26,309 nt of DNA from Sporomusaceae bacterium (GTDB lineage Bacteria; Bacillota_C; Negativicutes; Sporomusales_B; UBA7701): positions 1 through 26,309 of the forward strand of contig JALHDI010000031.1 in assembly GCA_022839045.1 (NCBI GenBank). The letters run 5' to 3'. The position numbers and the translations under genes are program-made. Positions 1-8,440 of the stretch are shown here, one piece after another. The stretch's first letter is position 1. Every line of letters begins with the position of its first letter. A model generated the notes under the pieces. That model was not told the origin of the DNA and did not search any database. It saw only the letters and a program-made list of their open reading frames with translations.

Positions 1-435
1 GCGCTCGTCGAGGGGCAGGAATTGCAGATACTTGAACATCGCCTTGGAAAGCTGCGGCGCGGTCACCAGCGAAACGCTGCGGGTCATGCGGGAGATGATC
101 TTGGCCGTCTCCTGGAAGACCTCCTCGATGCTGCGGACCCGCGATTCGTACCAGTTGGTGATCAGACCGACATCATGCTCCGATATCTTCGGCGGCGCCA
201 GCAGGCAGTCCACGTAGAAGCGGTAGCCGCGCGGCGACGGGATGCGGCCGGCCGAGGTATGGGGCTGCTCCAGGAAACCCAGCACCTCGAGATCGGACAT
301 CTCGTTGCGGATCGTTGCCGGGCTGAGGCCGAGCGAGTACTTGCGGGCAAGCGTCCGCGACCCGACCGGTTCGGCGGTGCTGACATAATCGTCCACGATT
401 GTCTGGAGAATCTTGCGTTTGCGTTCGTCGAGCAT
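1..435 (-). CDS. hrcA: HrcA heat-shock repressor, N-terminal 145 residues (partial)
   Basis: HrcA represses the class I heat-shock genes by binding CIRCE operators and is helped to fold by GroEL. The visible part begins MLDERKRKILQTIVDDYVST and contains the winged-helix DNA-binding region (ARKYSLGLSPATIRNEMSDL, about residues 29-48), followed by GRIPSPRGYRFYVD and the start of the central domain. The other half lies beyond position 1. ATG at 435 is preceded by AGGGAGG with 8-nt spacing. An ATG seven bases upstream is in another frame. A perfect CIRCE lies about 50 bp upstream, so the gene is very likely autoregulated. In this group hrcA is normally followed by grpE-dnaK-dnaJ, which would be off the window. 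The identification is secure from the sequence and the context. Confidence 0.97.
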   Translation of the reverse strand, partial: MLDERKRKILQTIVDDYVSTAEPVGSRTLARKYSLGLSPATIRNEMSDLEVLGFLEQPHTSAGRIPSPRGYRFYVDCLLAPPKISEHDVGLITNWYESRVRSIEEVFQETAKIISRMTRSVSLVTAPQLSKAMFKYLQFLPLDER

Positions 436-484
436 CGGCCATCCCTCCCTTGTGCCATGCAGAAGACCCATCTTTTCGTCTTTG

Positions 485-511
485 TTAGCACTCTTCTCAA
501 TAGAGTGCTAA
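485..511. promoter_or_regulatory. CIRCE operator (HrcA binding site)
   Basis: A perfect inverted repeat, TTAGCACTC - 9 nt - GAGTGCTAA, matches the CIRCE consensus exactly. It lies between the hrcA promoter and the hrcA start on the minus strand, which is the classical position for HrcA autorepression. Confidence 0.97.
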
Positions 512-522
512 CACCTACTAAA

Positions 523-552
523 AAAATACCATTTCCCGCCCGTCAATGTCAA
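523..552 (-). promoter_or_regulatory. Probable sigma-A promoter of the hrcA heat-shock operon
   Basis: Read on the minus strand: TTGACA (547-552), an 18-bp spacer, then TATTTT (523-528). The predicted transcription start falls at or just before the CIRCE element, which fits repression by HrcA. A second TTGAC copy immediately follows the first, so the exact -35 is uncertain. Confidence 0.6.
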
Positions 553-597
553 GATTATTAGCGCTGTTTCCCGCCCCGCCGGGCAACTTTTCACAGC

Positions 598-1734
598 CTA
601 CTCGGGGAGGAAAGCGGCAAACACGATATTGCCGTATTTTTGCCCCTTTGCGGTGAGGCGGAGGCTGTCCGCCCCGGCCGCCACCAGCCCCTGCCGCGCC
701 AGCTTCTCCGCGGCCTCGCCGTAGAGCCGCGGAAACTCGCGGCCGAAACGGGCCGCGAAGTCCGCGTAGGAAACGCCCGCCGCCGTACGCAGAGCCAGGA
801 AGGCGTATTCGGCCATCGCCACCGCCTCCCCGGGCCGCTCGCGACTGGCCAACGGCGTCTCGCCTGCGGCCGTCCGGGCGATATAATCCCTCACATCGGC
901 GGTGTTGGCCAGCCGCTCCCCCTGACAGAAGGAATGGGCGGCCGCCCCCACGCCGATATACGGCTCATAGCGCCAGTACTTGAGGTTGTGGCGGCACTCG
1001 GCCCCCGGCCGGGCGTAGTTCGATATCTCGTAGCGGGCGAAACCCCGCGCCGGCAGAAAACTGGCCGCCAGGTCGTACATCGCCTCTTCCTCCGCCTCGT
1101 CCGGCAATGCCAGGCGGCCTTCCGCCGCCAGGCGGGCGAACGGCGTGCCATCCTCGACCTTCAGGCCGTAAACCGAGATATGCTCCACAGGCATAGCCGC
1201 CGCCCGCTCCAGCCCGGTGCGGAACCCGGCCGTCGCCTGCCCCGGCAGGCCGTACATCAGATCGACGCTTACCCGCCCGAAGCCGGCGGCGCTGACCGCC
1301 GCCACCGCCTCCGCCGCCTGCCCGGCGGTATGGATGCGGCCCGCCGCCGCCAGCACAGCATCGTCGAACGCCTGCACGCCGAGGCTGACGCGGTTGGCCC
1401 CGATCACCCTCAGCGCGGCCAGTTTTTCGCCGTCCAGCGTGCCGGGGTTGGCCTCGACGGTGAACTCGGCATCCGCCGCCACCGCGGCGTTCGCCCGCAG
1501 GCAGCGGCCGATCTCCTCCAGGCACCCGGCCGGCAGCACCGTCGGCGTGCCGCCGCCGATATACACCGTGTCGACCGCCGCGGACGACAAAAGGCCGCCC
1601 TTGCCGGCGATCTCCCGGCACAAGGCGGCTGTATAAGCTGCGTAAAGCTCCTCGCCCCCGGCGACGGAGGGGAAGTCGCAATAAAGGCATTTCTGTTGGC
1701 AAAACGGGATGTGGATATAGAGACCGATAGTCAT
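598..1734 (-). CDS. hemW: HemW-type radical SAM protein (heme chaperone, formerly 'HemN-like')
   Basis: 378 residues. The N-terminus carries the radical SAM motif CX3CX2C (Cys12, Cys16, Cys19, in IPFCQQKCLYCDF), then GGGTPT in the SAM-binding region and a HemN-like C-terminal region. HemW proteins bind heme and a 4Fe-4S cluster and are thought to insert heme into proteins. They are often misannotated as coproporphyrinogen III dehydrogenase, and the CX3CX2C-X-F pattern is the HemW form. ATG at 1734 has GGGGAG upstream. A longer in-frame extension exists, but it overlaps the lepA end and looks unlike the family. The gene starts 20 bp after the lepA stop, so the two are probably co-transcribed. 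This lepA-hemW-hrcA order is conserved in spore-forming Firmicutes. Confidence 0.95.
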   Translation of the reverse strand: MTIGLYIHIPFCQQKCLYCDFPSVAGGEELYAAYTAALCREIAGKGGLLSSAAVDTVYIGGGTPTVLPAGCLEEIGRCLRANAAVAADAEFTVEANPGTLDGEKLAALRVIGANRVSLGVQAFDDAVLAAAGRIHTAGQAAEAVAAVSAAGFGRVSVDLMYGLPGQATAGFRTGLERAAAMPVEHISVYGLKVEDGTPFARLAAEGRLALPDEAEEEAMYDLAASFLPARGFARYEISNYARPGAECRHNLKYWRYEPYIGVGAAAHSFCQGERLANTADVRDYIARTAAGETPLASRERPGEAVAMAEYAFLALRTAAGVSYADFAARFGREFPRLYGEAAEKLARQGLVAAGADSLRLTAKGQKYGNIVFAAFLPE

Positions 1735-1754
1735 ACAGTCGTCTCCCCGAGGCT

Positions 1755-3551
<1,797 letters not shown>

Positions 3552-3579
3552 AGTCGTCGTTCCTCTCCTGAAAAAACCC

Positions 3580-3698
3580 GGCCGTTGATAAAGCCCCATC
3601 TGCTGCGTTGGTCCTGCGGGCGCTTGCTAACGTACGTTCCGGGTACGCGTCGCAGCGCGTCCTCGGTCCGCCTTGCATCTGGGACCTTCTGAACGGCC
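3580..3698 (-). repeat. Palindromic intergenic repeat, copy A
   Basis: An imperfect palindrome of 119 bp. The outer arms are GGCCGTT at 3580 and AACGGCC ending at 3698. Inner conserved blocks are CCATCTGC near the left end and CCTTGCATCTGG near the right end. At the centre is CGTAC - 7 nt - GTACG. On the minus strand the hairpin is followed by GGG and six T (3571-3576), only a few bases before the lepA ribosome binding site. The same element occurs at 4263-4383 and 5531-5654, and as a half copy at 7181. Confidence 0.85.
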
Positions 3699-3729
3699 TC
3701 GGGCTATTCTAATATTATTCCGATAAATA

Positions 3730-3758
3730 ATTATAGCATCTGGCCATTCCGCCCGCAA
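3730..3758 (-). promoter_or_regulatory. Probable sigma-A promoter of lepA
   Basis: On the minus strand: TTGCGG (3753-3758), a 17-bp spacer, then a perfect TATAAT (3730-3735). It abuts the stop codon of the upstream gene (3762-3764) and would give a leader of about 170 nt that includes repeat copy A. Confidence 0.65.
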
Positions 3759-3761
3759 GCG

Positions 3762-4211
3762 TCACCGCTTGACGGCGTCAATCAGCTCGCGGACGAGCGG
3801 CCGCAACTCGTCCCAGTAGCCGGCCAACTCCCGCTTCGTCCTGACGGCGGCGGCCACGAACTGCCTGCGCCACACCTCCAGCCAGTATGCGGCCCGGTCG
3901 AGCTCCATCCGGACGACGGTCGGCACCGTCAGCCTCCGTCCGCCCACCTCCAGGGTGAAAGCGTCGCCGCCGCTCTTTATCGTCCCCACCGGATATACCG
4001 CCCTAATCCCCCAGCTCTGCCCGAAAACGTACGCCCGGTAATAGCCGGACGCTTCCCGGCGGACATTCAGCGCCTGGCCGAATTCATGCCGCTCCGTCAG
4101 ACGGTTGAGCTGGTTGTCCACCGCGACCACGCCGACGACGATGGCCAAGACGAGGATTGTTATGCCGCGGCTTATCACGCGCGCATCGGTCGCCGGCAAC
4201 CCGAGAAGCAT
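3762..4211 (-). CDS. Uncharacterised membrane-anchored protein between spoIIP and lepA
   Basis: 149 residues, family not recognised. One N-terminal membrane segment (about residues 14-31, rich in Ile/Val) is followed by an Arg/Glu-rich soluble part. That part has a small beta-rich stretch (about 60-100) and a C-terminal helical stretch ending ELIDAVKR. The topology suggests an anchored protein with its bulk outside the cytoplasm, but this is not certain. ATG at 4211 has a strong AGGAGG 7 nt upstream and the codon use is GC-ending like its neighbours, so it is a real gene. It lies between spoIIP and lepA, with a palindromic repeat on each side. A link to sporulation is suggested only by position. 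Confidence 0.8.
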   Translation of the reverse strand: MLLGLPATDARVISRGITILVLAIVVGVVAVDNQLNRLTERHEFGQALNVRREASGYYRAYVFGQSWGIRAVYPVGTIKSGGDAFTLEVGGRRLTVPTVVRMELDRAAYWLEVWRRQFVAAAVRTKRELAGYWDELRPLVRELIDAVKR

Positions 4212-4262
4212 ACGGACACCTCCTGCCGATATTATCCAGCAACTGCTTCTCTTTTATACTTT

Positions 4263-4383
4263 GGGCCGTTGATAAGCCCCCATCTGCGGCGTTAGGTCTG
4301 CGGGAGCTTGCTTGCGTACGTCCCGAGTACGCGGCGCGGCGCTTCCTCGACCTGCCTTGCATCTGGGGGCTTCTGAACGGCCC
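4263..4383 (-). repeat. Palindromic intergenic repeat, copy B
   Basis: 121 bp with outer arms GGGCCGTT and AACGGCCC. It shares the CCATCTGCGGCGTT and CCTTGCATCTGGGG blocks. The centre is GCGTAC - 7 nt - GTACGC, with an intermediate pair AGGTC / GACCT. It starts about 25 bp after the spoIIP stop, in the same orientation as copies A and C. No T-run follows it on either strand. Confidence 0.85.
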
Positions 4384-4407
4384 GTGTAAATACATATCAA
4401 CAACCTG

Positions 4408-5454
4408 TTACGACTCCGACAGGATCTCCGCCACCACATCCCCCACCAGCTCGATGCTGCGGATCGCCTCCTCCTTGCTGCTCTCCTGGCTGCCCACCTC
4501 AACGAGCAGCGCCCGCGGGTGGAGGTGCTGGTTGTAGCGCCACTCCACCAGTTGGATGCCGCGGGACAGGCCGGGAAAATGCTGGTTAAGCCTGGCGTCG
4601 AGTAATTTGGCGAACGCATGGTTCTGCTGCCAGTGCGGCTGCTCCAGGTCCTGCTGGCCCATGCCCACCACAAACGCTATGCGGGCCATCGCCACGCCGT
4701 TGACGATCACCGTGACATTATCCCGCTTGTCGGCGTCGCGGTGGATGTCGAACACCATCTGGATGGACGGATTGTCGGCCAGCATCTTTTTGGCGGTATT
4801 CTCCGACGGGCCGTAAGCCTTCATAAAACTCGGGAAATCGTGGATGTTCCTGCTATGTACAGTCGCGACGCCGTGCCGCTCCAGCCGCTTCGACAAAGCC
4901 TCGCCGACCTCGACTATCTCGCCCCGCTGCCCGCCCGGCTTGTGGGATGCCCCGGAAGACGGGATGAACGACTCGGCCGTATGGGTGTGGTAGATGCCCA
5001 CCAGCGGTTTGCCGGCCGGGGTGACGCCCTTGAACTCGAACCGGGGGAAATTGGGCAGGGAAATCGCGCTCACCGCCGGCGCGCCGGGCTTGAAAAGACC
5101 CATGAAAGGAATCTCGGCCCTAAGCAGCGAGCGCATATCCTTAATATCGACCCCGGTGGCGAACAGGATCGCCGCGCGGACAAGCGAATGCACGGTAACC
5201 ACCGGCTTCACCTTCACCGGCGATGTGTCCTCGCCCGCGCCAAAGCCGGGGATGCCAGACGACAGAATATCCCGCCACGGCACGGGAAAGGCGGGCGGCT
5301 GCCCCTCCTGCCGGGAATCGCCGTTCAGCAGCGCCGCCTGCGCGAACACGATGCAATATACTCCCGAAAACACGGCGACGATTACCACCACCGCCGTCGC
5401 AGTCAGCCACAACCTCTTCTTTTCGCGTTGTTTGCGTTCCCGTCTTGTTACCAT
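4408..5454 (-). CDS. spoIIP: Stage II sporulation protein P (peptidoglycan amidase/endopeptidase)
   Basis: 348 residues. SpoIIP works with SpoIID and SpoIIM at the engulfment septum to degrade peptidoglycan. A basic N-terminus precedes one membrane segment (about residues 17-37), followed by the extracytoplasmic catalytic domain. Family motifs are YHTHTAESF (His156, His158, Glu161), FDIHRDA (His238), NQHLHPRA and LLVEVGS. ATG at 5454 has AGGAGG at 5-nt spacing. Two ATGs slightly upstream lack a usable site. The gene follows gpr, as in other spore-formers. A possible late-sporulation promoter lies at about 5497-5526, and repeat copy C lies just upstream of it. Confidence 0.96.
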   Translation of the reverse strand: MVTRRERKQREKKRLWLTATAVVVIVAVFSGVYCIVFAQAALLNGDSRQEGQPPAFPVPWRDILSSGIPGFGAGEDTSPVKVKPVVTVHSLVRAAILFATGVDIKDMRSLLRAEIPFMGLFKPGAPAVSAISLPNFPRFEFKGVTPAGKPLVGIYHTHTAESFIPSSGASHKPGGQRGEIVEVGEALSKRLERHGVATVHSRNIHDFPSFMKAYGPSENTAKKMLADNPSIQMVFDIHRDADKRDNVTVIVNGVAMARIAFVVGMGQQDLEQPHWQQNHAFAKLLDARLNQHFPGLSRGIQLVEWRYNQHLHPRALLVEVGSQESSKEEAIRSIELVGDVVAEILSES

Positions 5455-5496
5455 TGCCGCCTCCTGCATGTACATCCCCGTTTGGTTTACATACCA

Positions 5497-5526
5497 TGTA
5501 TATGCTTGGGTTGGGCGGCATTATGC
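5497..5526 (-). promoter_or_regulatory. Candidate sporulation-sigma promoter of spoIIP
   Basis: On the minus strand GCATAA (5521-5526) is followed after 16 bp by CATATACA (5497-5504). This resembles the sigma-E/sigma-G style of an ATA-type -35 with a CATA-starting -10, and SpoIIP is known to be made under these factors in Bacillus. It is a visual match only. Confidence 0.35.
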
Positions 5527-5530
5527 ATAA

Positions 5531-5654
5531 GAAGCCGGCCTAAAAGTCCATCTGCGGCGTTGCTCCTCGGGCGACCGCTCGGCGTACGCAACCAAGTACG
5601 CCTGCGCTAGTCGCCCTCCGGGGCCCTTGCATCTGGAGCTTTTATGCCGGCTTC
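5531..5654 (-). repeat. Palindromic intergenic repeat, copy C
   Basis: 124 bp. The outer arms are GAAGCCGGC (left) and GCCGGCTTC (right), completely different from copies A and B yet still complementary. It keeps CCATCTGCGGCGTTG and CCTTGCATCTGG. The centre is GGCGTAC - 8 nt - GTACGCC, with an intermediate pair GGGCGAC / GTCGCCC. It lies between the gpr stop and the spoIIP promoter region, in the same orientation as the other copies. Confidence 0.85.
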
Positions 5655-5677
5655 CGGCAGTCCATATTGTTATGCGG

Positions 5678-6646
5678 CTAGTGCAGATACATATGGATAT
5701 TCTCGTAATCGATGTTCGGGTGCATCGCCTGGTTGATGCCGCCGGCGACAACGTCGGCGATATCCTCGATTAAGCGGTCCACCTCCTTCGGCGTCACCAT
5801 CAGATCGCCGAGGGTCTCCGGCAGCACCTGGCGGACGATCATATGGCGGTCCTGGTCGCTCAGGTCCTCCATGCTCTTGAAGTAGCGCGCGAACGCGGCA
5901 TGCTCCTGCAGCGTGTTGATGGTATCCATCGCGATCGTCGAAGCGTGGACGACGGTCGGCACGCCGACGGCGATGACCGGCACGCCCAGCGACTGCTTGT
6001 TGAGGCCGAACCGTTTGTTGCCGACGCCCGACCCCGGGCTTATGCCCGTATCGGCCAGTTGCACGGTCGTGATGACCCGGTGGCTGGACGCGGCGGCCAG
6101 CGCGTCGATGGCGATGACCAGGTCGGGCTTGATCTTGCCCACGATCCCCTGGACGATCTCCGCCGTCTCCATCCCCGTGATCCCCAGCACGCCGGGCGCG
6201 ATCGCGCACACCGAACGCACGCCGCCCTTCAGTTCCGGCGACAGCATCCCTTGGAGATGGCGGGTCACGACGATTTTGTCCACCGCCCGCGGCCCCAAAG
6301 CGTCCGGGGTGATATTCCAGTTCCCCAGCCCCACCACCAGGATGACGGCCTTCGACGGCAGATTCGTCAGGCTGACCAGCTCCTCGGCTAGAAACTTCAT
6401 CACCTTCTCCTGCAGGGGGGTATTCTTGTCCCTCAGCCCGCGGGCCTCGATGGTCACGTAGCGGCCCTGCAGCTTGCCCATCATCCGTTCGGCCTCCGGG
6501 GTGGAAATATTCACCCTCGTTATCAGGATCTCTTCGTCCTCGGCGGTCTCCACCATCACTCCCGGGATATCCTCCCGCGTCCTGCGGGTCAGCGCCTCCC
6601 GCGCCTCCAGCGCCAGGTCGGTACGCGGGGTGCCGTACTCGTTCAT
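5678..6646 (-). CDS. gpr: GPR endopeptidase, spore germination protease
   Basis: 322 residues. GPR is made in the forespore as a zymogen. It cleaves itself near an N-terminal site and then degrades small acid-soluble spore proteins on germination. The family opening RTDLALEARE is present (residues 8-17), as are VVGLGNWNITPDALGPR, APGVLGITGMET, IDALAAAS and GVGVPTVV. The length suits the shorter clostridial-type enzymes (the Bacillus protein is near 370). ATG at 6646 has AGGAG about 8 nt upstream. An earlier ATG has no good site. No clear forespore promoter was identified. The gene diverges from rpsT and precedes spoIIP. Confidence 0.96.
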   Translation of the reverse strand: MNEYGTPRTDLALEAREALTRRTREDIPGVMVETAEDEEILITRVNISTPEAERMMGKLQGRYVTIEARGLRDKNTPLQEKVMKFLAEELVSLTNLPSKAVILVVGLGNWNITPDALGPRAVDKIVVTRHLQGMLSPELKGGVRSVCAIAPGVLGITGMETAEIVQGIVGKIKPDLVIAIDALAAASSHRVITTVQLADTGISPGSGVGNKRFGLNKQSLGVPVIAVGVPTVVHASTIAMDTINTLQEHAAFARYFKSMEDLSDQDRHMIVRQVLPETLGDLMVTPKEVDRLIEDIADVVAGGINQAMHPNIDYENIHMYLH

Positions 6647-6798
6647 GGCCGTCACTCCTGTCCGTAGCATAATTTCTCGTCGATAGCCGAAACTATCTTA
6701 ACCGGGTTCTTTAGCCTATATTCGGTTGTTTATTAAGTCGCCGCACGCCGCTTTCAGACCGTCATAATCCCTGGCAGTTTACTTGTGGAAAGAGTTGC

Positions 6799-6827
6799 TT
6801 GCTTTTTGACACTTACCATGCTAAAAT
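6799..6827 (+). promoter_or_regulatory. Probable promoter of rpsT
   Basis: TTGCTT (6799-6804), a 17-bp spacer, then TAAAAT (6822-6827) with an extended -10 TG at 6819-6820. A TTGACA nearby at 6806 is too close to the same -10 (10 bp) to be its partner. Confidence 0.5.
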
Positions 6828-6861
6828 GATTTGGGTAAAGAGGTCAAAGGAGGTGAACCAC

Positions 6862-7131
6862 TTGCCGAACATCAAATCTTCGGAACGCAGCGTTAAAACC
6901 GACGCTTCCCGGCGCGCCCAAAACTTCGCCGTAAAATCCTCGGTGAAGACCGCCACCCGCAAAGTGGCCGACACGGTCACGGCCGGAAAAGCCGACGACG
7001 CCAAAGCCCTCCTGACCAAAGCTAGCAGCGTGATTGACAAAGCGGCCGCCAAAGGCGTTATTCATAAAAATGCCGCCGCGCGGAAAAAATCCCGTCTGGC
7101 GAAGAAAGTCAACGCCATCGAAAGCAAGTAA
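6862..7131 (+). CDS. rpsT: 30S ribosomal protein S20
   Basis: 89 residues, a Lys/Ala-rich helical protein that binds the 16S rRNA early in 30S assembly. The start LPNIKSSERSVKTDASRRAQN matches the family opening MPNIKS. The TTG codon at 6862 is the start: a full AAAGGAGGTGA lies 6 nt upstream (6846-6856), and the in-frame ATG further up would add an unrelated stretch. A TTG start is also used by the E. coli gene, where it is part of its translational control, so the rare start may matter here too (inference). The gene has its own promoter and a strong intrinsic terminator and converges with holA. Confidence 0.96.
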   Translation: MPNIKSSERSVKTDASRRAQNFAVKSSVKTATRKVADTVTAGKADDAKALLTKASSVIDKAAAKGVIHKNAAARKKSRLAKKVNAIESK

Positions 7132-7138
7132 AACGCCG

Positions 7139-7172
7139 AAACGCCTGTCCGTAAAGCGGACAGGCGTTTTTT
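7139..7172 (+). terminator. Intrinsic terminator of rpsT
   Basis: A 10-bp perfect stem, ACGCCTGTCC / GGACAGGCGT (7141-7150 and 7158-7167), is followed by a T-run, about 10 bp after the rpsT stop. Confidence 0.9.
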
Positions 7173-7180
7173 GTTTCCAA

Positions 7181-7213
7181 GCCGTTGATAAAGCACCATC
7201 TGCGTTGCATCCG
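7181..7213 (-). repeat. Half copy (D) of the palindromic intergenic repeat
   Basis: GCCGTTGATAAAGCACCATC followed by TGCGTTGC matches the left arm of copy A with few changes. The central palindrome and the right arm (CCTTGCATCTGG) are missing. It lies between the facing rpsT and holA terminators, and looks like a decayed or truncated element. Confidence 0.6.
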
Positions 7214-7253
7214 CAAGGGGCAGACCACGCCCTAACACCCGCACCAACCGCAG

Positions 7254-7284
7254 AAAACCGCCTGTCCTCCAATGACAGGCGGTT
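7254..7284 (-). terminator. Probable terminator of holA
   Basis: An 11-bp stem, AACCGCCTGTC / GACAGGCGGTT (7256-7266 and 7274-7284), with a short run of four T on the minus strand. It lies 7 bp beyond the holA stop and is also able to form on the plus strand. Confidence 0.65.
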
Positions 7285-7291
7285 TAAACCT

Positions 7292-8314
7292 TTACTTAGC
7301 ACACATCTCGATTATTATCCGCTCCAGCACATACTTGTCCGCCCGGCCGTTCTTCAGGTCCCGGTCGGCCTCGGCCAATGCCACCAGCGTCCGCCGCAGC
7401 GCCGCCGCCGTGAACCCCCGCCCCTGGCGCAGCAGCTTCTCGCCCACGAACGGCGGCACCCCGAGCTCCTCCGCCACCTCGCGGCTGCCCGCCCCGCCGT
7501 CGGCCAGTTCCTTGGCCCGCCACAGCATCCGCACCTGCCGGGTCAGCAACGCCAGCAGCCGCAGCGCGTTCTCCCCCGCCGCCAGTTGCTCGCCCAGCAG
7601 CTTGAGCGCCTTGCCGGCCTGCTTCTGGCTCGCGGCGTCGATCATCGCGAACACCGACACCTCCGGCACCGCCGACATCGCAGCCTGCACATCCTTGCGG
7701 GTTATCGTCTGGCCGCGCGCGTACAGGGCGATCTTGTCCAGCTCGTTGTCGAGCAGCCCCAGGGAAAGCTGCGACATCATACTGAACGCGGCCAGCAGTT
7801 CCTCCGCCGCGTCGGGGGCCAGCCTGCGGCCCAGCTCGGCCAGCTTGGCCGTCAGCCACGGCCTGATATCCTTCGCCTTCAGCGGGCTGACGTCCACCGC
7901 CGCCCCGCAACGCTCCACGCACTTATAAAGCTTGCGCCGCTTGTCGGCCGAATCGTTCGTCGCGAAAATGACATGGCTGTAGTCGGGCATCGCCGCCAGC
8001 AGCTTCAGCAGACGCTCGTCGCCACCCCCCTCCCCCTCCTCGCCCTTGCCGGCGCGGAACAGGTTGGTGCCGCGGACCACGATCACATTCTTGCCGCCCA
8101 TGAAGGGCACCGTCTCAATGAGATTGGCCAACTCGGCCATGGACGGGTCGCGGTCCAGCACCGCCAGGCCCATGTCGCGCTCTTCCGGCGGCAGCAGCGC
8201 CTCCACCACCGCCTTCTCCAGGCGGCGGGCCAGGTAGGTCTCCTCGCCGTGGATGAGATACACCGGCCGCACCCGGCCCTTTTTTATTTCTGCCATCGCT
8301 TCGTTATAATCCAT
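7292..8314 (-). CDS. holA: DNA polymerase III subunit delta
   Basis: 340 residues, the normal length. The delta subunit opens the beta sliding clamp within the clamp-loader complex. The N-terminal RPVYLIHGEETYLARRLEKA is the typical HolA opening, followed by FMGGKNVIVVRG and, in the C-terminal third, the family pattern LARLL..QVRMLWRAKEL near EELGVPPF. ATG at 8314 has GAGGCGGG upstream. An internal ATG six codons in is possible. The gene runs toward rpsT, each with its own terminator. The holA-rpsT neighbourhood is common in Firmicutes. Confidence 0.93.
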   Translation of the reverse strand: MDYNEAMAEIKKGRVRPVYLIHGEETYLARRLEKAVVEALLPPEERDMGLAVLDRDPSMAELANLIETVPFMGGKNVIVVRGTNLFRAGKGEEGEGGGDERLLKLLAAMPDYSHVIFATNDSADKRRKLYKCVERCGAAVDVSPLKAKDIRPWLTAKLAELGRRLAPDAAEELLAAFSMMSQLSLGLLDNELDKIALYARGQTITRKDVQAAMSAVPEVSVFAMIDAASQKQAGKALKLLGEQLAAGENALRLLALLTRQVRMLWRAKELADGGAGSREVAEELGVPPFVGEKLLRQGRGFTAAALRRTLVALAEADRDLKNGRADKYVLERIIIEMCAK

Positions 8315-8387
8315 TCCGCACCCGCCTCGCTAGAACTAGCATTAGTATTTCGGCGGCCCGGCGTCGATACCCTTCATTTGCCGACGC

Positions 8388-8419
8388 AAAAGGCGGCCGG
8401 GCCGAAAGCCCGCCGCCTT
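8388..8419 (-). terminator. Probable terminator after the protease / split-gene operon
   Basis: On the minus strand a GC-rich stem (AAGGCGGC paired with GCCGCCTT, extended by GGGC/GCCC with one bulge) has a four-base loop and ends in TTTT. It starts about 20 bp after the 8441 stop. Confidence 0.6.
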
Positions 8420-8440
8420 GTTGTTTTCAGACCCCGCCGG

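Noticed and set aside
3700..5660. The three long palindromes as a CRISPR array or an insertion sequence
   Set aside because: Genes lie between the copies, spacing is irregular and no transposase or cas gene is present. They are dispersed intergenic repeats.
6806..6827. TTGACA at 6806 as the -35 of rpsT
   Set aside because: Only 10 bp separate it from the best -10. The TTGCTT at 6799 has a 17-bp spacer.
6799..6861. Upstream ATG that would lengthen S20 by 21 residues
   Set aside because: It would lie within the promoter -35 region, and the strong ribosome binding site points to the TTG at 6862.
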